Notes: generated by a model not told the origin, from the sequence alone. A DNA stretch of 8,358 bases from Prevotella sp. UBA7782 (GCA_002480935.1 DLDC01000221.1:2043-10400), one strand, 5' to 3'. Shown: positions 1 through 6,537, counted from the stretch's first letter. Program-made: numbers and translations.

Positions 1-1827
1 AAACGCATGAACGACATCAAGGACACACGCAAGAATCCGGGTTATTCGCGTTTCACCCAGCAGCTCTTTATGAGTCAGATTTCCGACACCGTCTTCAGTG
101 CCTTTCAAGAGAAGCTATATCGTTTTCCAGGCTTCTACGTGCAGCGTCGCAGCGTGCGACAGTATCAGCGTCCCATCGCGGCCCATGTCTTGGGCGATGT
201 GGCTGAGGCCTCGCAGAGCGATATAGAGCTAGACAACTATTATCAGCCTGGCGATTATATCGGCAAGACGGGCATTGAGCGTACCTATGAGAAGGATTTG
301 CGCGGGCAGAAAGGCATTCAGATCTTGCTTCGTGATGCCCACGGCCGCATACAAGGCAAGTATCAGAACGGTAAGTACGACCAGCGCCCCCGTCCCGGCC
401 GCGACCTTCAGTTGGGTATTGATGCCGACTTGCAGGCTCTGGGCGAGCGCCTCATGGAGGGCAAGCTGGGAGCTATCGTAGCCATAGAGCCTCAAACGGG
501 TGAGATATTGTGTATGGTGTCATCGCCCACGTACGACCCCCGCATGATGATAGGCAAGATGCGAGGCAAGTATCAGCACCAGATGGCCCTCGATCCGGCT
601 AAGCCTTTGCTCAACAGAGGCATCATGGGGCAGTATCCTCCCGGCTCTACATTCAAGACTTCGCAGGCCGTTACCTATCTCACTGAGCACATCATCAACG
701 CCCAGACCACAGAGTTTCCATGCCACCACGGCTTCTATTTCCGCGGCTTACACGTGGGATGCCACTCTCATCCCAGTCCGCTGTCGCTTGTTCCCGCCCT
801 CAGCACGTCGTGCAATGCCTATTTCTGCTGGGGACTCTATTACATGCTGTCCAACCGCAAGTTGTATCCCACGCTCGATATTGCCATGAATCGCTGGCGC
901 GACTACATGAAGAGCATGGGCTTCGGCTATAAGTTGGGAATCGACTTGCCGGGAGAGAAGCGCGGCATGATACCTAACGCCGAGTTTTATGACAATGCCT
1001 TTGGCAAGTGGAATCCGCTCTCCGTCATCTCCATCGCCATCGGTCAGGGCGAGGTTAACCTCACTCCGTTACAGATAGCCAACCTTTGTGCCACCATAGC
1101 CAACCGTGGTTATTACATCACGCCGCACGTGGTGCGCCACGTTCAGGGCGAGAAGCTTGACAAGAAATATACCGAGCGCCATTACACCATGGGTTCGCGC
1201 GCTGCTTACGAATGGGTGGTGGCCGGTATGCGTGCCTCTGTGCTGGGCGGAACCTGCCGCTCGGCCAACACCCCCATGTATGAGGTGTGTGGTAAGACGG
1301 GCACGGCGCAGAACCGCGGACGTGATCACTCGGCCTTCATGGGCTTCGCTCCGATGAACAATCCCAAGATAGCCATCGCCGTATATGTAGAGAATGGTGG
1401 CTTCGGTGCCGTCTACGGTGTGCCAATTGGCTCGCTCATGATAGAGCAATATCTCAATGGCAAGCTCTCTAAGAGCAGCATGGCCAAGGCTGCCGTCATG
1501 CAGAGCCGTCATATCAAGTATGGCTTTGACCGTCCGCTCACTCATGCCGACTCTTTGAAGCTCGATTCCATCAAGCGCATCAACGCCATCAAGGACTCTC
1601 TCAAGAAGGTGCAGGACGCCAAAGACCTTCAGCTCAAGAGTAAGCTGGCAGAGAAGGAGGCCAAGGAGAAGGAGCAGAAGAAGCAACAAAAGGGCAGCGA
1701 GCCTCTCAACGATCCGGCACTCATGCCGGAGGAAGAGGTGGGCATACGTACCGAGAAACGTAAGGAAACAGACAAAGAACCAAAGGATAAGAAATCAGAC
1801 AAGAATGCTAAACACGAATCAGAGTGA
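1..1827 (+). CDS. mrdA: Penicillin-binding protein 2 (elongasome transpeptidase), 5'-truncated by window edge
   Basis: This is a class B penicillin-binding protein that cross-links peptidoglycan peptides in the periplasm during lateral wall growth, paired with RodA. The frame is open from base 1; the first ATG at 7 is internal, because the sequence already begins inside the dimerisation domain, so the start codon and N-terminal membrane anchor lie upstream. Numbering from that ATG, the dimerisation region covers about 1-130 and the transpeptidase about 150-480. The three active-site motifs are intact: STFK at 214-217 (nucleophile Ser214), SCN at 268-270 and KTG at 430-432. From about residue 515 to 606 comes a Lys/Glu-rich, low-complexity tail that is not part of the catalytic fold. 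The last codons overlap rodA by 23 nt, which implies one transcript and possible translational coupling. Family assignment is very secure; the upstream neighbours (probably mreBCD) are an inference from usual gene order. Confidence 0.96.
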   Translation, partial: KRMNDIKDTRKNPGYSRFTQQLFMSQISDTVFSAFQEKLYRFPGFYVQRRSVRQYQRPIAAHVLGDVAEASQSDIELDNYYQPGDYIGKTGIERTYEKDLRGQKGIQILLRDAHGRIQGKYQNGKYDQRPRPGRDLQLGIDADLQALGERLMEGKLGAIVAIEPQTGEILCMVSSPTYDPRMMIGKMRGKYQHQMALDPAKPLLNRGIMGQYPPGSTFKTSQAVTYLTEHIINAQTTEFPCHHGFYFRGLHVGCHSHPSPLSLVPALSTSCNAYFCWGLYYMLSNRKLYPTLDIAMNRWRDYMKSMGFGYKLGIDLPGEKRGMIPNAEFYDNAFGKWNPLSVISIAIGQGEVNLTPLQIANLCATIANRGYYITPHVVRHVQGEKLDKKYTERHYTMGSRAAYEWVVAGMRASVLGGTCRSANTPMYEVCGKTGTAQNRGRDHSAFMGFAPMNNPKIAIAVYVENGGFGAVYGVPIGSLMIEQYLNGKLSKSSMAKAAVMQSRHIKYGFDRPLTHADSLKLDSIKRINAIKDSLKKVQDAKDLQLKSKLAEKEAKEKEQKKQQKGSEPLNDPALMPEEEVGIRTEKRKETDKEPKDKKSDKNAKHESE

Positions 1828-3280
1828 CAAGCAGCCCGGTGTGCTCCAGTCTCTAGACTGGTGGACCATCGGCATTTACCTCGCCTTGCTCGTCTTTGGA
1901 TGGGTCAGCGTGTGTGGCGCAAGCTACACTTATGGAGATACCGACATCTTCAGTCTCTCCACACGGTCGGGCATGCAGATTGTTTGGATAGGCACCAGTA
2001 TCTGTCTGGGCTTTGTGCTCCTCATGCTCGACGACCGGTTCTACGATACCTTTGCTTACGTGATATATGGTTTGTTCATGGTGTTGCTGTTTGTCACCAT
2101 CTTCAACCCCCACGAAATCAAGGGCTCCCGATCGTGGCTGGTGCTCGGTCCGCTGCGTTTGCAGCCCGCAGAGTTTGCCAAGTTCGCCACGGCACTGGCC
2201 ATTTCAAAGTACATGAGCTCCTATGGCTTCGACATACATAAGTGGAAAGACTTCTTCGGAGCGTGCCTCATCGTCATCGTACCCATGCTTTTCATAGTCG
2301 GTCAGCGTGAGACGGGTTCGGCTCTTGTCTACACTGCCTTCTTCCTTATGTTTTATCGTGAGGGCATGTCGGGCAGCTTCCTTTTCACCGGCGTGGCTAT
2401 GGTCGTCTATTTCGTTGTAGGCATCAAGTACGAGAACGTGATGATGTGGGATCAGCACACCTCTGTGGGTAAGTTCGTGGTGCTTCTTCTCGTGCAGATA
2501 TTCACCTCTGGCATGGTCTACACCTATCTCAAAGACCGCGCCGCAGCTCTTGGCATTCTGGCCTATTGTGTGGGTCTCACCCTGCTCTTCGTGCTCTTCT
2601 CCACCTTTGTCATACCTTTCGATGTGGTATGGGTGCAGCTGGTACTCTCAGCCTTCCTCATCGGCTACCTTGTTTTTCAAGGTCTGAGCACCCGTTTCAT
2701 GCATTATTTCTACATAGCCCTGTTTGCTGTTGGCTCCGTGTTGTTTTTCTACAGTGCCGATTATGTGCTCAACGATGTCATGGAGCCTCACCAGCGCGTG
2801 CGTATCAATGTGCTGCTGGGCCTGGATGAAGATCCTGCGGGCGCAGGCTATAACGTTCATCAGAGCGAGATAGCCATTGGCTCGGGCGGCCTGGGTGGCA
2901 AAGGCTTCCTCAATGGAACGCAGACTAAGTTGAAGTTTGTGCCTGAGCAAGACACCGACTTTATCTTCTGCACCGTGGGTGAAGAGGAAGGGTTCTTAGG
3001 CTCGGCAGCCGTTCTGCTGCTCTTCCTGGCCCTTATTGTCAGACTGATGATGCTGGCTGAGCGACAACCCTTTAAGTTCGGAAGAGTCTATGGCTATTGT
3101 GTGGCCAGCATTTTCCTCTTCCATTTGTTCATCAATGTGGGCATGGTGCTCGGTCTGACCCCTGTCATCGGCATCCCGCTGCCCTTCTTCAGCTATGGCG
3201 GATCGTCGCTTTGGGGTTTCACTCTTCTGCTCTTCATATTCCTGCGTATAGATGCCGGGCGCAACCTCATCAGACAATAG
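1805..3280 (+). CDS. rodA: RodA, SEDS-family peptidoglycan glycosyltransferase
   Basis: RodA polymerises lipid II into glycan strands at the inner membrane and works with PBP2. The 491-residue product is highly hydrophobic with many membrane segments. SEDS hallmarks are GSRSW at 107-111 followed by QPAEFAK at 120-126, DPAGAGY at 343-349 (Asp343 aligns with the catalytic Asp of the family), then IAIGSGGLGGKG at 356-367, and the signature GLTPVIGIPLPFFSYGGSS at 450-468. It is about 120 residues longer than the roughly 370-residue E. coli RodA; the extra length lies between about 190 and 320 and contains additional hydrophobic segments. The ATG at 1805 sits inside the 3' end of mrdA in another frame; it is the natural start because the next residues lead directly into the first membrane segment (about 20-40). 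No Shine-Dalgarno is evident, as is usual in Bacteroidetes. Expression is likely coupled to mrdA. Confidence 0.97.
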   Translation: MLNTNQSDKQPGVLQSLDWWTIGIYLALLVFGWVSVCGASYTYGDTDIFSLSTRSGMQIVWIGTSICLGFVLLMLDDRFYDTFAYVIYGLFMVLLFVTIFNPHEIKGSRSWLVLGPLRLQPAEFAKFATALAISKYMSSYGFDIHKWKDFFGACLIVIVPMLFIVGQRETGSALVYTAFFLMFYREGMSGSFLFTGVAMVVYFVVGIKYENVMMWDQHTSVGKFVVLLLVQIFTSGMVYTYLKDRAAALGILAYCVGLTLLFVLFSTFVIPFDVVWVQLVLSAFLIGYLVFQGLSTRFMHYFYIALFAVGSVLFFYSADYVLNDVMEPHQRVRINVLLGLDEDPAGAGYNVHQSEIAIGSGGLGGKGFLNGTQTKLKFVPEQDTDFIFCTVGEEEGFLGSAAVLLLFLALIVRLMMLAERQPFKFGRVYGYCVASIFLFHLFINVGMVLGLTPVIGIPLPFFSYGGSSLWGFTLLLFIFLRIDAGRNLIRQ

Positions 3281-3314
3281 GCATACTTCTGTTGTATAGA
3301 AGGGTCTTTCTGAA

Positions 3315-3359
3315 GCATGTTTGTCCTACTGTATCAGTAATTCAGCTGGGCAAACATGC
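3315..3359 (+). repeat. Nested stem-loop in the rodA 3' region
   Basis: The arms 3315-3326 (GCATGTTTGTCC) and 3348-3359 (GGGCAAACATGC) pair over 12 positions, with one G-U wobble in plus-strand RNA. Inside it, TACTG at 3327-3331 pairs with CAGTA at 3335-3339 around a three-base loop and abuts the left arm directly. The wobble is tolerated only in plus-strand RNA, which suits a role in the rodA transcript 35 nt after its stop. No T-tract follows, so it is not a standard intrinsic terminator. Its function is unknown; it could be an RNA stability element or a small palindromic repeat. Confidence 0.6.
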
Positions 3360-3369
3360 AACTTTCAGT

Positions 3370-3409
3370 AGACGGATAGGCGCAAGATATTTAAGAAGTC
3401 TGCGCGTCT
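3370..3409 (+). repeat. Second imperfect hairpin downstream of rodA
   Basis: AGAC at 3370-3373 pairs with GTCT at 3406-3409, and GCGCA at 3380-3384 pairs with TGCGC at 3401-3405. The left arm carries a bulge (3374-3379) and the apical loop is AT-rich. There is no T-run behind it. It follows the 3315-3359 stem-loop by ten bases, so the two may form one structured 3' untranslated region. Weak evidence on its own. Confidence 0.35.
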
Positions 3410-3452
3410 AGCCTTTATGATCGTATTGGCATTCCGCATGATGTTGATAAAT

Positions 3453-3479
3453 AAAAAAGCAGGGAGCTTGTGCCCCCTG
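3453..3479 (-). terminator. Intrinsic terminator for the minus-strand pseudogene
   Basis: The arms 3460-3467 (CAGGGAGC) and 3472-3479 (GCCCCCTG) pair at 7 of 8 positions around the loop TTGT. Read on the minus strand the stem is followed by CTTTTTTAT (complement of 3451-3459), the arrangement expected of a rho-independent terminator. It lies about 70 nt beyond the stop codon of the minus-strand remnant at 3547. The hairpin might also slow plus-strand transcription coming from rodA, but the T-run on that side is poor. Confidence 0.7.
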
Positions 3480-3503
3480 TTTGTAATAACGGCAGATTGT
3501 TCG

Positions 3504-3534
3504 TGGCTTATGTTTTTCTACCAGCAATAAGCCA
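3504..3534 (-). repeat. 8-bp perfect inverted repeat after the minus-strand stop
   Basis: TGGCTTAT at 3504-3511 and ATAAGCCA at 3527-3534 are perfect reverse complements around a 15-base loop. The repeat lies 12 bases beyond the stop of the minus-strand coding remnant and upstream of its terminator, so it would be in the 3' untranslated part of that transcript. Role unknown. Confidence 0.4.
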
Positions 3535-3546
3535 GTGATATTCCAT

Positions 3547-3909
3547 TTACTTCTTTATCCATTTACGGCCATTGCAGATTACAATACCCTTGTAGCCTTT
3601 GTCCACGCGATGACCAGCGAGGTTGTATAGCTTCCTGTCAATGGTTCTGATAGCGTCAGTGTTTGCAGCCTTGATGCCCGTAGCATTGTTTACGCTGATG
3701 AGGATGTTTCCGGTGCCGAGCTGGTATATGCCCTTATACTTGGCCAGAGTGCCATAAAAGAGCACCTCTTTGCCCTGCAGCATCTCGTTAATTACAATGT
3801 CTGAGGTATATTCGGCCTTGTTGAGATACAGTCCATAGTAAGCCTCTAAAGTCTGGGTGTTGGTTGTTCCGTCCTCGCTAATGGTTATGTTGGGACGTTT
3901 ACATTTATG
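3547..3909 (-). pseudogene. C-terminal remnant of a secreted/surface protein (OB-fold-like module plus sorting-type tail)
   Basis: The reading frame is open on the minus strand from 3909 to the stop at 3547-3549. An internal ATG at 3783 exists, but protein-like sequence begins upstream of it near 3891, so it is not the natural start. The upstream part (NITISEDGTT, then a segment around EAYYGLYLN and KEVLFYGTLAKYKG) resembles the small beta-rich OB-fold-like modules common in secreted Prevotella and Bacteroides proteins. The end (KLYNLAGHRVDKGYKGIVI, then NGRKWIKK) has the form of the C-terminal tail found on many exported Prevotella proteins, similar to type IX sorting domains. An in-frame stop at 3910-3912 ends the similarity, and there is no signal peptide or start. 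I read it as the end of a larger gene whose front was deleted or rearranged. A terminator follows it. Family resemblance is from memory, not from a search. Confidence 0.6.
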
Positions 3910-3990
3910 TTAAATTCTGTGAGTCGTTTTGCTATGAATATCCACAAATGGATGCAACTGGATGAAGTACTTGTACTCATCAAGCACCAT
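3910..3990 (-). pseudogene. Possible Fic-domain fragment (HPFVD motif), decayed
   Basis: On the minus strand, from an ATG at 3990-3988 to the stop at 3912-3910, the peptide contains YFIQLHPFVD and then a degenerate stretch ending in HRI. FxxLHPFxD is the first half of the Fic active-site motif HPFxxGNGRTxR. The GNGR part is not preserved here (IHSKT follows), so any such protein would be inactive. The segment is very short, nothing recognisable precedes it, and a chance match is possible. It lies in the same frame as the surface-protein remnant downstream, separated only by the stop. Confidence 0.25.
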
Positions 3991-4093
3991 ATAGCATGAC
4001 AATAAAGCCTGTTTGCAAGTTGAAATTGGCCACGAAACGGGTAGGAAAGAAGTGATTTTTTGTATTCATATTCCGAAACCGCGAAAGTTTTGT

Positions 4094-4101
4094 TACCTTT
4101 G
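4094..4101 (+). promoter_or_regulatory. Bacteroidetes -7 box for the TPR/AraC regulator gene
   Basis: TACCTTTG matches the Bacteroidetes primary sigma factor -7 consensus TAnnTTTG exactly. No clear -33 TTTG box is visible at the usual distance, although TTTG occurs farther upstream at 4059-4062. Transcription would begin around 4107, leaving a short leader before the ATG at 4120. This placement helps rule out any start codon upstream of the box. Confidence 0.65.
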
Positions 4102-4119
4102 TACGGACAAGAAACGAGA

Positions 4120-5613
4120 ATGAGGCATATTCATCATATCATATCTGCTTTTCTGACGCTGCTACTTCTTCTTCCTTCTGCCACGATGCTGGCGGAAAAA
4201 AGTTCGAAGGAGCTGCGTGCCATGGCCGACAAAAAGTATAATGCCGGCCAATATCCGGAGGCTCTGGATGACTATATCCGCGCCATGGAGCAGGCAGAGC
4301 GCGAGAAAGACTATCGCAACTGTGCCGCCTGCACCGGTTATATAGGCAATATATACGATGCCTACGGCGATTATAACAGTTGTGCGGCTTACTATGCGAA
4401 GGGATATGCCCTGGCCAAACGCATCGGCGACAGCAATTTGCAGTCTAACTTTCTTACCAATCTCGTTACGGTGTACTGTAGGTTGGGCAACGTTAAGAAG
4501 GCTCATTATTATTATTCGTTGTCTTCAAAGACGCCCAATACGCTGGACAAAGACAGTTGGCGATATTATCTTTTGTATGACAAGGCTCGCATACTCACGG
4601 CAGAAAATCGTTTTTGGCAAGCTATAGCCGTGCATCGCCAAGCCGAGGAATATGCCCGCCGTCACGGTATGGACCCTGTGCGCATTCTCTTTCAGATGAG
4701 TGAGATAGGCAATATATACGTGCGCATGGGCCAATATAAGGAAGCCATAACCATGGGCCGGCGCTGTGAGGCCATGGCCGACAGCCTTCGTAACGGCGAA
4801 CTGCTGGTGAACGCTTATAAGATGTTGGCCGATGCCTACTCGTTGGGGCATCAGGAGGCTAAGGCCCGGCTCTACCGGTCGCGCTTCTTCAGCTTGAGCG
4901 ATTCGGTTTACAACATGCGCGAGTTCTTCAATGTGCGCCATAAGCTAAACGAATATGAAGACCGAGTAAATAATGAGAGGCTTAACAGGCTGCATGACCA
5001 TATCTACATGCAGAACGCCATTATCTTTATAACAGTGGCTTTTCTGCTCGTTCTGGCCGTGCTCATCCTGTACATATACCGCAAAAACCGGCATCTGCTC
5101 GAGGCTCAACGCTTGCTTATCAGCAAGAACAGCGAGCTGGCTAAGCAGGACAAGCAGAACCAGCTTCTTTTGCAAGAGTATTTGCAGAAAGACGGAGGCT
5201 GCCTGTCGGAGAATGAGGATGAAGGTGCCGCACAGCGCGAACGCCCCATCTCTGAGGAGAACGAGCGCAGACTGCTGTTTAAGATAAACGATGTGATGGG
5301 CCACACATACTTCTTTGCCAACCCCGATTGCAGTTTGCAAGACCTGGCACGTGCCACCGGCTCTAACACCCACTATGTGTCGTGGGTCATCAACGATAGT
5401 TATCACAAGAACTTCAAGGCACTCCTGAATGAGTATCGCATCAGGGAGGCGTGCAAGCTATTGTCTGACAAGGAGCACAGCGAGCGCTTCACCCTTCAGG
5501 CCGTGTACGAGCAGGTGGGTTATAAAAATGCTGCCAGCTTTATCAGAGCCTTCCGAAAGGTTTACGGAATGACGCCCACGGAGTATCGCCGCATTATCAA
5601 TGATGAGGAGTGA
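4120..5613 (+). CDS. Membrane-anchored TPR sensor with C-terminal AraC-type DNA-binding domain
   Basis: The 497-residue product has a signal-peptide-like N-terminus (hydrophobic about 7-19, possible cleavage after Ala25), a helical tetratricopeptide-like region about 27-265 with repeated G-x-Y and A-x-x-x-Y patterns, one membrane helix at about 300-320 followed by RKNR, a charged coiled-coil linker to about 380, and an AraC/XylS DNA-binding domain at about 385-493. Two helix-turn-helix units are visible: SLQDLARATGSNTHYVSWVI at 405-424, and 458-480 ending in the classic AASFIRAFRKVYGMTPTEYR. The layout implies an external or periplasmic TPR sensor and a cytoplasmic DNA-binding end. Such one-component regulators are frequent in Bacteroidales; the ligand is unknown. 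The frame stays open upstream to a TTG at 4060, but the -7 box at 4094-4101 and the signal peptide place the start at ATG 4120. No target gene is adjacent on the same strand; the nearest neighbour is the divergent decayed surface protein. Confidence 0.9.
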   Translation: MRHIHHIISAFLTLLLLLPSATMLAEKSSKELRAMADKKYNAGQYPEALDDYIRAMEQAEREKDYRNCAACTGYIGNIYDAYGDYNSCAAYYAKGYALAKRIGDSNLQSNFLTNLVTVYCRLGNVKKAHYYYSLSSKTPNTLDKDSWRYYLLYDKARILTAENRFWQAIAVHRQAEEYARRHGMDPVRILFQMSEIGNIYVRMGQYKEAITMGRRCEAMADSLRNGELLVNAYKMLADAYSLGHQEAKARLYRSRFFSLSDSVYNMREFFNVRHKLNEYEDRVNNERLNRLHDHIYMQNAIIFITVAFLLVLAVLILYIYRKNRHLLEAQRLLISKNSELAKQDKQNQLLLQEYLQKDGGCLSENEDEGAAQRERPISEENERRLLFKINDVMGHTYFFANPDCSLQDLARATGSNTHYVSWVINDSYHKNFKALLNEYRIREACKLLSDKEHSERFTLQAVYEQVGYKNAASFIRAFRKVYGMTPTEYRRIINDEE

Positions 5614-5618
5614 GCACT

Positions 5619-5646
5619 CAACAGTCCTTCTGTTGTAATCATTTTT
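5619..5646 (+). terminator. Probable intrinsic terminator of the regulator gene
   Basis: CAACAG at 5619-5624 and CTGTTG at 5630-5635 form a perfect six-base stem with a five-base loop, starting six bases after the stop codon. A T-run follows at 5642-5646 after a short spacer (TAATCA). The stem is short and only half G-C, so the termination call is moderate. Confidence 0.5.
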
Positions 5647-6111
5647 CGTTTATTTCTGTCCTGCCTTGCGGTGCTTAGGGCCTGTTGTTGCCCTCTCTCT
5701 ACACGCTTATTACGCAAACAGCGTACTACTTGTTTCTGGTTGTCGTAAGTGCTTGTGTGCCAATGGGATATGTTCTGTGCTCAAAAACCGCCACTTTGCC
5801 CATTCAAAAGTATGCTTTTCGGTCTCCCAAATACGTGTTCTTGTCATGTAAAAAGGGCATTTCTGTAAAGCAAAGAATATGTTGTTGCCAACAGATGTGC
5901 CGATGCTCTCTTGTCAATCAGTATATAAAGACGCGTGAACCGTCTGCTTTTTGTAAGTTTATTTCGTTAGTTCTCTCTTGTTGTTCTGTTCTCTTCGGTC
6001 ATCATCCTCGTGCAGGCCCAGCCTTGGGCATACTGAGCATAGCCAGAGTTAAATGTGAGGTGAGAACTCATAATTTTCTTGTTTCTTGTCAAAAGTATCA
6101 AAAAAACGAAC
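5647..6111. other. Gene-free intergenic stretch
   Basis: I find no convincing coding region on either strand. Open frames here (for instance on the plus strand from 5666 and 5685) give Cys- and Ser-rich peptides without recognisable motifs and without promoters, and they overlap each other. The stretch contains a short repeat-like segment near 5805-5870 and ends at the promoter of the small ORF. It may be a decayed gene or simple spacer. Confidence 0.5.
5805..5870. repeat. Degenerate A-run/T-run repeat-like segment
   Basis: AAAAG at 5806-5810 pairs with CTTTT at 5815-5819 around TATG. Two looser copies of the same layout (A-run, four to eight mixed bases, T-rich run) follow, with A-runs starting near 5829 and 5850, a spacing of about 21-23 bases. 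I recall similar AAAAG-n-CTTTT tandem units in Prevotella intergenic DNA, but the copies here are too diverged to be sure. Confidence 0.3.
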
Positions 6112-6119
6112 TATATTTG
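6085..6119 (+). promoter_or_regulatory. Promoter for the 39-residue small ORF
   Basis: TATATTTG at 6112-6119 is an exact TAnnTTTG -7 box. CTTGTC at 6085-6090 is a candidate -33 element, at slightly longer spacing than typical. The region between is A-rich. Predicted initiation is near 6126, leaving a leader of about 24 bases before the ATG at 6150. Confidence 0.65.
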
Positions 6120-6149
6120 TACCTGTAATCACTTTAAAACATAAATACT

Positions 6150-6269
6150 ATGAAGCGCAAATCAAAGATGCATAACGAAAAAGAATATGACCTGAACAAT
6201 GTTTATCAGGATGATGACCGCCAAGTGGACTTGCACGAGGATGGTGATGAGGCATGGAAGGATGACTGA
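6150..6269 (+). CDS. Small acidic protein of 39 residues, unknown function
   Basis: The ATG at 6150 opens a frame ending in TGA at 6267-6269. The peptide has a basic start (MKRKSK), then a strongly acidic, hydrophilic body with DDD and EDGDE runs and ends AWKDD. It has no hydrophobic segment, no cysteine and no recognisable domain, so it is predicted cytosolic and probably unstructured unless it binds a partner. Support for it being a gene comes from a well-placed -7 box about 30 bases upstream and AT-rich leader sequence of the kind seen before Bacteroidetes starts. The function cannot be inferred. It may be a small protein in its own right or the leader of the structured transcript that follows. 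Confidence 0.5.
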   Translation: MKRKSKMHNEKEYDLNNVYQDDDRQVDLHEDGDEAWKDD

Positions 6270-6480
6270 CAGAGCCGCGCCACGGGATGGGTCAGGCTGA
6301 ATGCGGCCCACTGTGGACAAGGCTTTGTGGCTAAAAATCATCTTCCGGCTGCATCCATGAGCTTCTGACGGGCGCCAGAGCGGGCTGGGTAAGAGGCATG
6401 AAGGTTGTGCCTCTATGTGCTGTTGTGCCGCTCGGCTTATGCCGAGCGGACCGTTAATGCTGTGTGTGAGCATGGGCGTA
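6270..6480 (+). other. GC-rich multi-hairpin tract, candidate structured RNA or 3' region
   Basis: Bases 6271-6450 are about 60% G+C by hand count, well above the AT-rich DNA just upstream. Three consecutive perfect hairpins occur: AGAGGCA/TGCCTCT at 6392-6398 and 6408-6414; CCGCTCGGC/GCCGAGCGG at 6428-6436 and 6441-6449 with loop TTAT; and ATGCT/AGCAT at 6457-6461 and 6469-6473. Weaker complementarity lies farther upstream (GCCGC near 6274 with GCGGC near 6303). It begins immediately after the small ORF stop and would be transcribed from the 6112 promoter. I do not recognise it as 4.5S, 6S, tmRNA or RNase P RNA. Confidence 0.45.
6428..6449. terminator. Very stable 9-bp hairpin, possible factor-dependent terminator
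   Basis: The stem CCGCTCGGC/GCCGAGCGG is perfect over nine bases with a four-base loop. It is the strongest simple hairpin in the window. Neither side has a T-run, so it is not a canonical intrinsic terminator; it could still end or protect the upstream transcript before the holB promoter at 6538. Confidence 0.4.
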
Positions 6481-6537
6481 AAGTGTGCCAAATGCATCAT
6501 TTATCTCAGAAAGGCATGTTTTCTGATTATTTTTTCG

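Noticed and set aside
1069..1689. Minus-strand 206-codon open frame inside mrdA
   Set aside because: Leu- and His-rich translation antisense to the conserved transpeptidase domain; a composition artefact.
3281..4093. Insertion sequence or attachment site explaining the broken genes between rodA and the regulator
   Set aside because: No transposase frame, no matching terminal inverted repeats or target duplications could be found by eye.
5666..6128. Two overlapping plus-strand open frames of 61 and 147 codons
   Set aside because: Cys/Ser-rich peptides with no domain, no promoter at the start, and the longer one runs through the -7 box of the small ORF.
6270..6450. Bacterial SRP (4.5S) RNA, suggested by GGTCAGG near 6290
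   Set aside because: The GGAAG tetraloop region and AGCAGCC that must follow GGTCAGG are missing; the match is limited to seven bases.
6162..6500. Minus-strand open frame of 112 codons across the hairpin tract
   Set aside because: It runs antisense through the small ORF and the hairpins, has no promoter or recognisable domain, and its hydrophobic end is the complement of the acidic codons of the small ORF.
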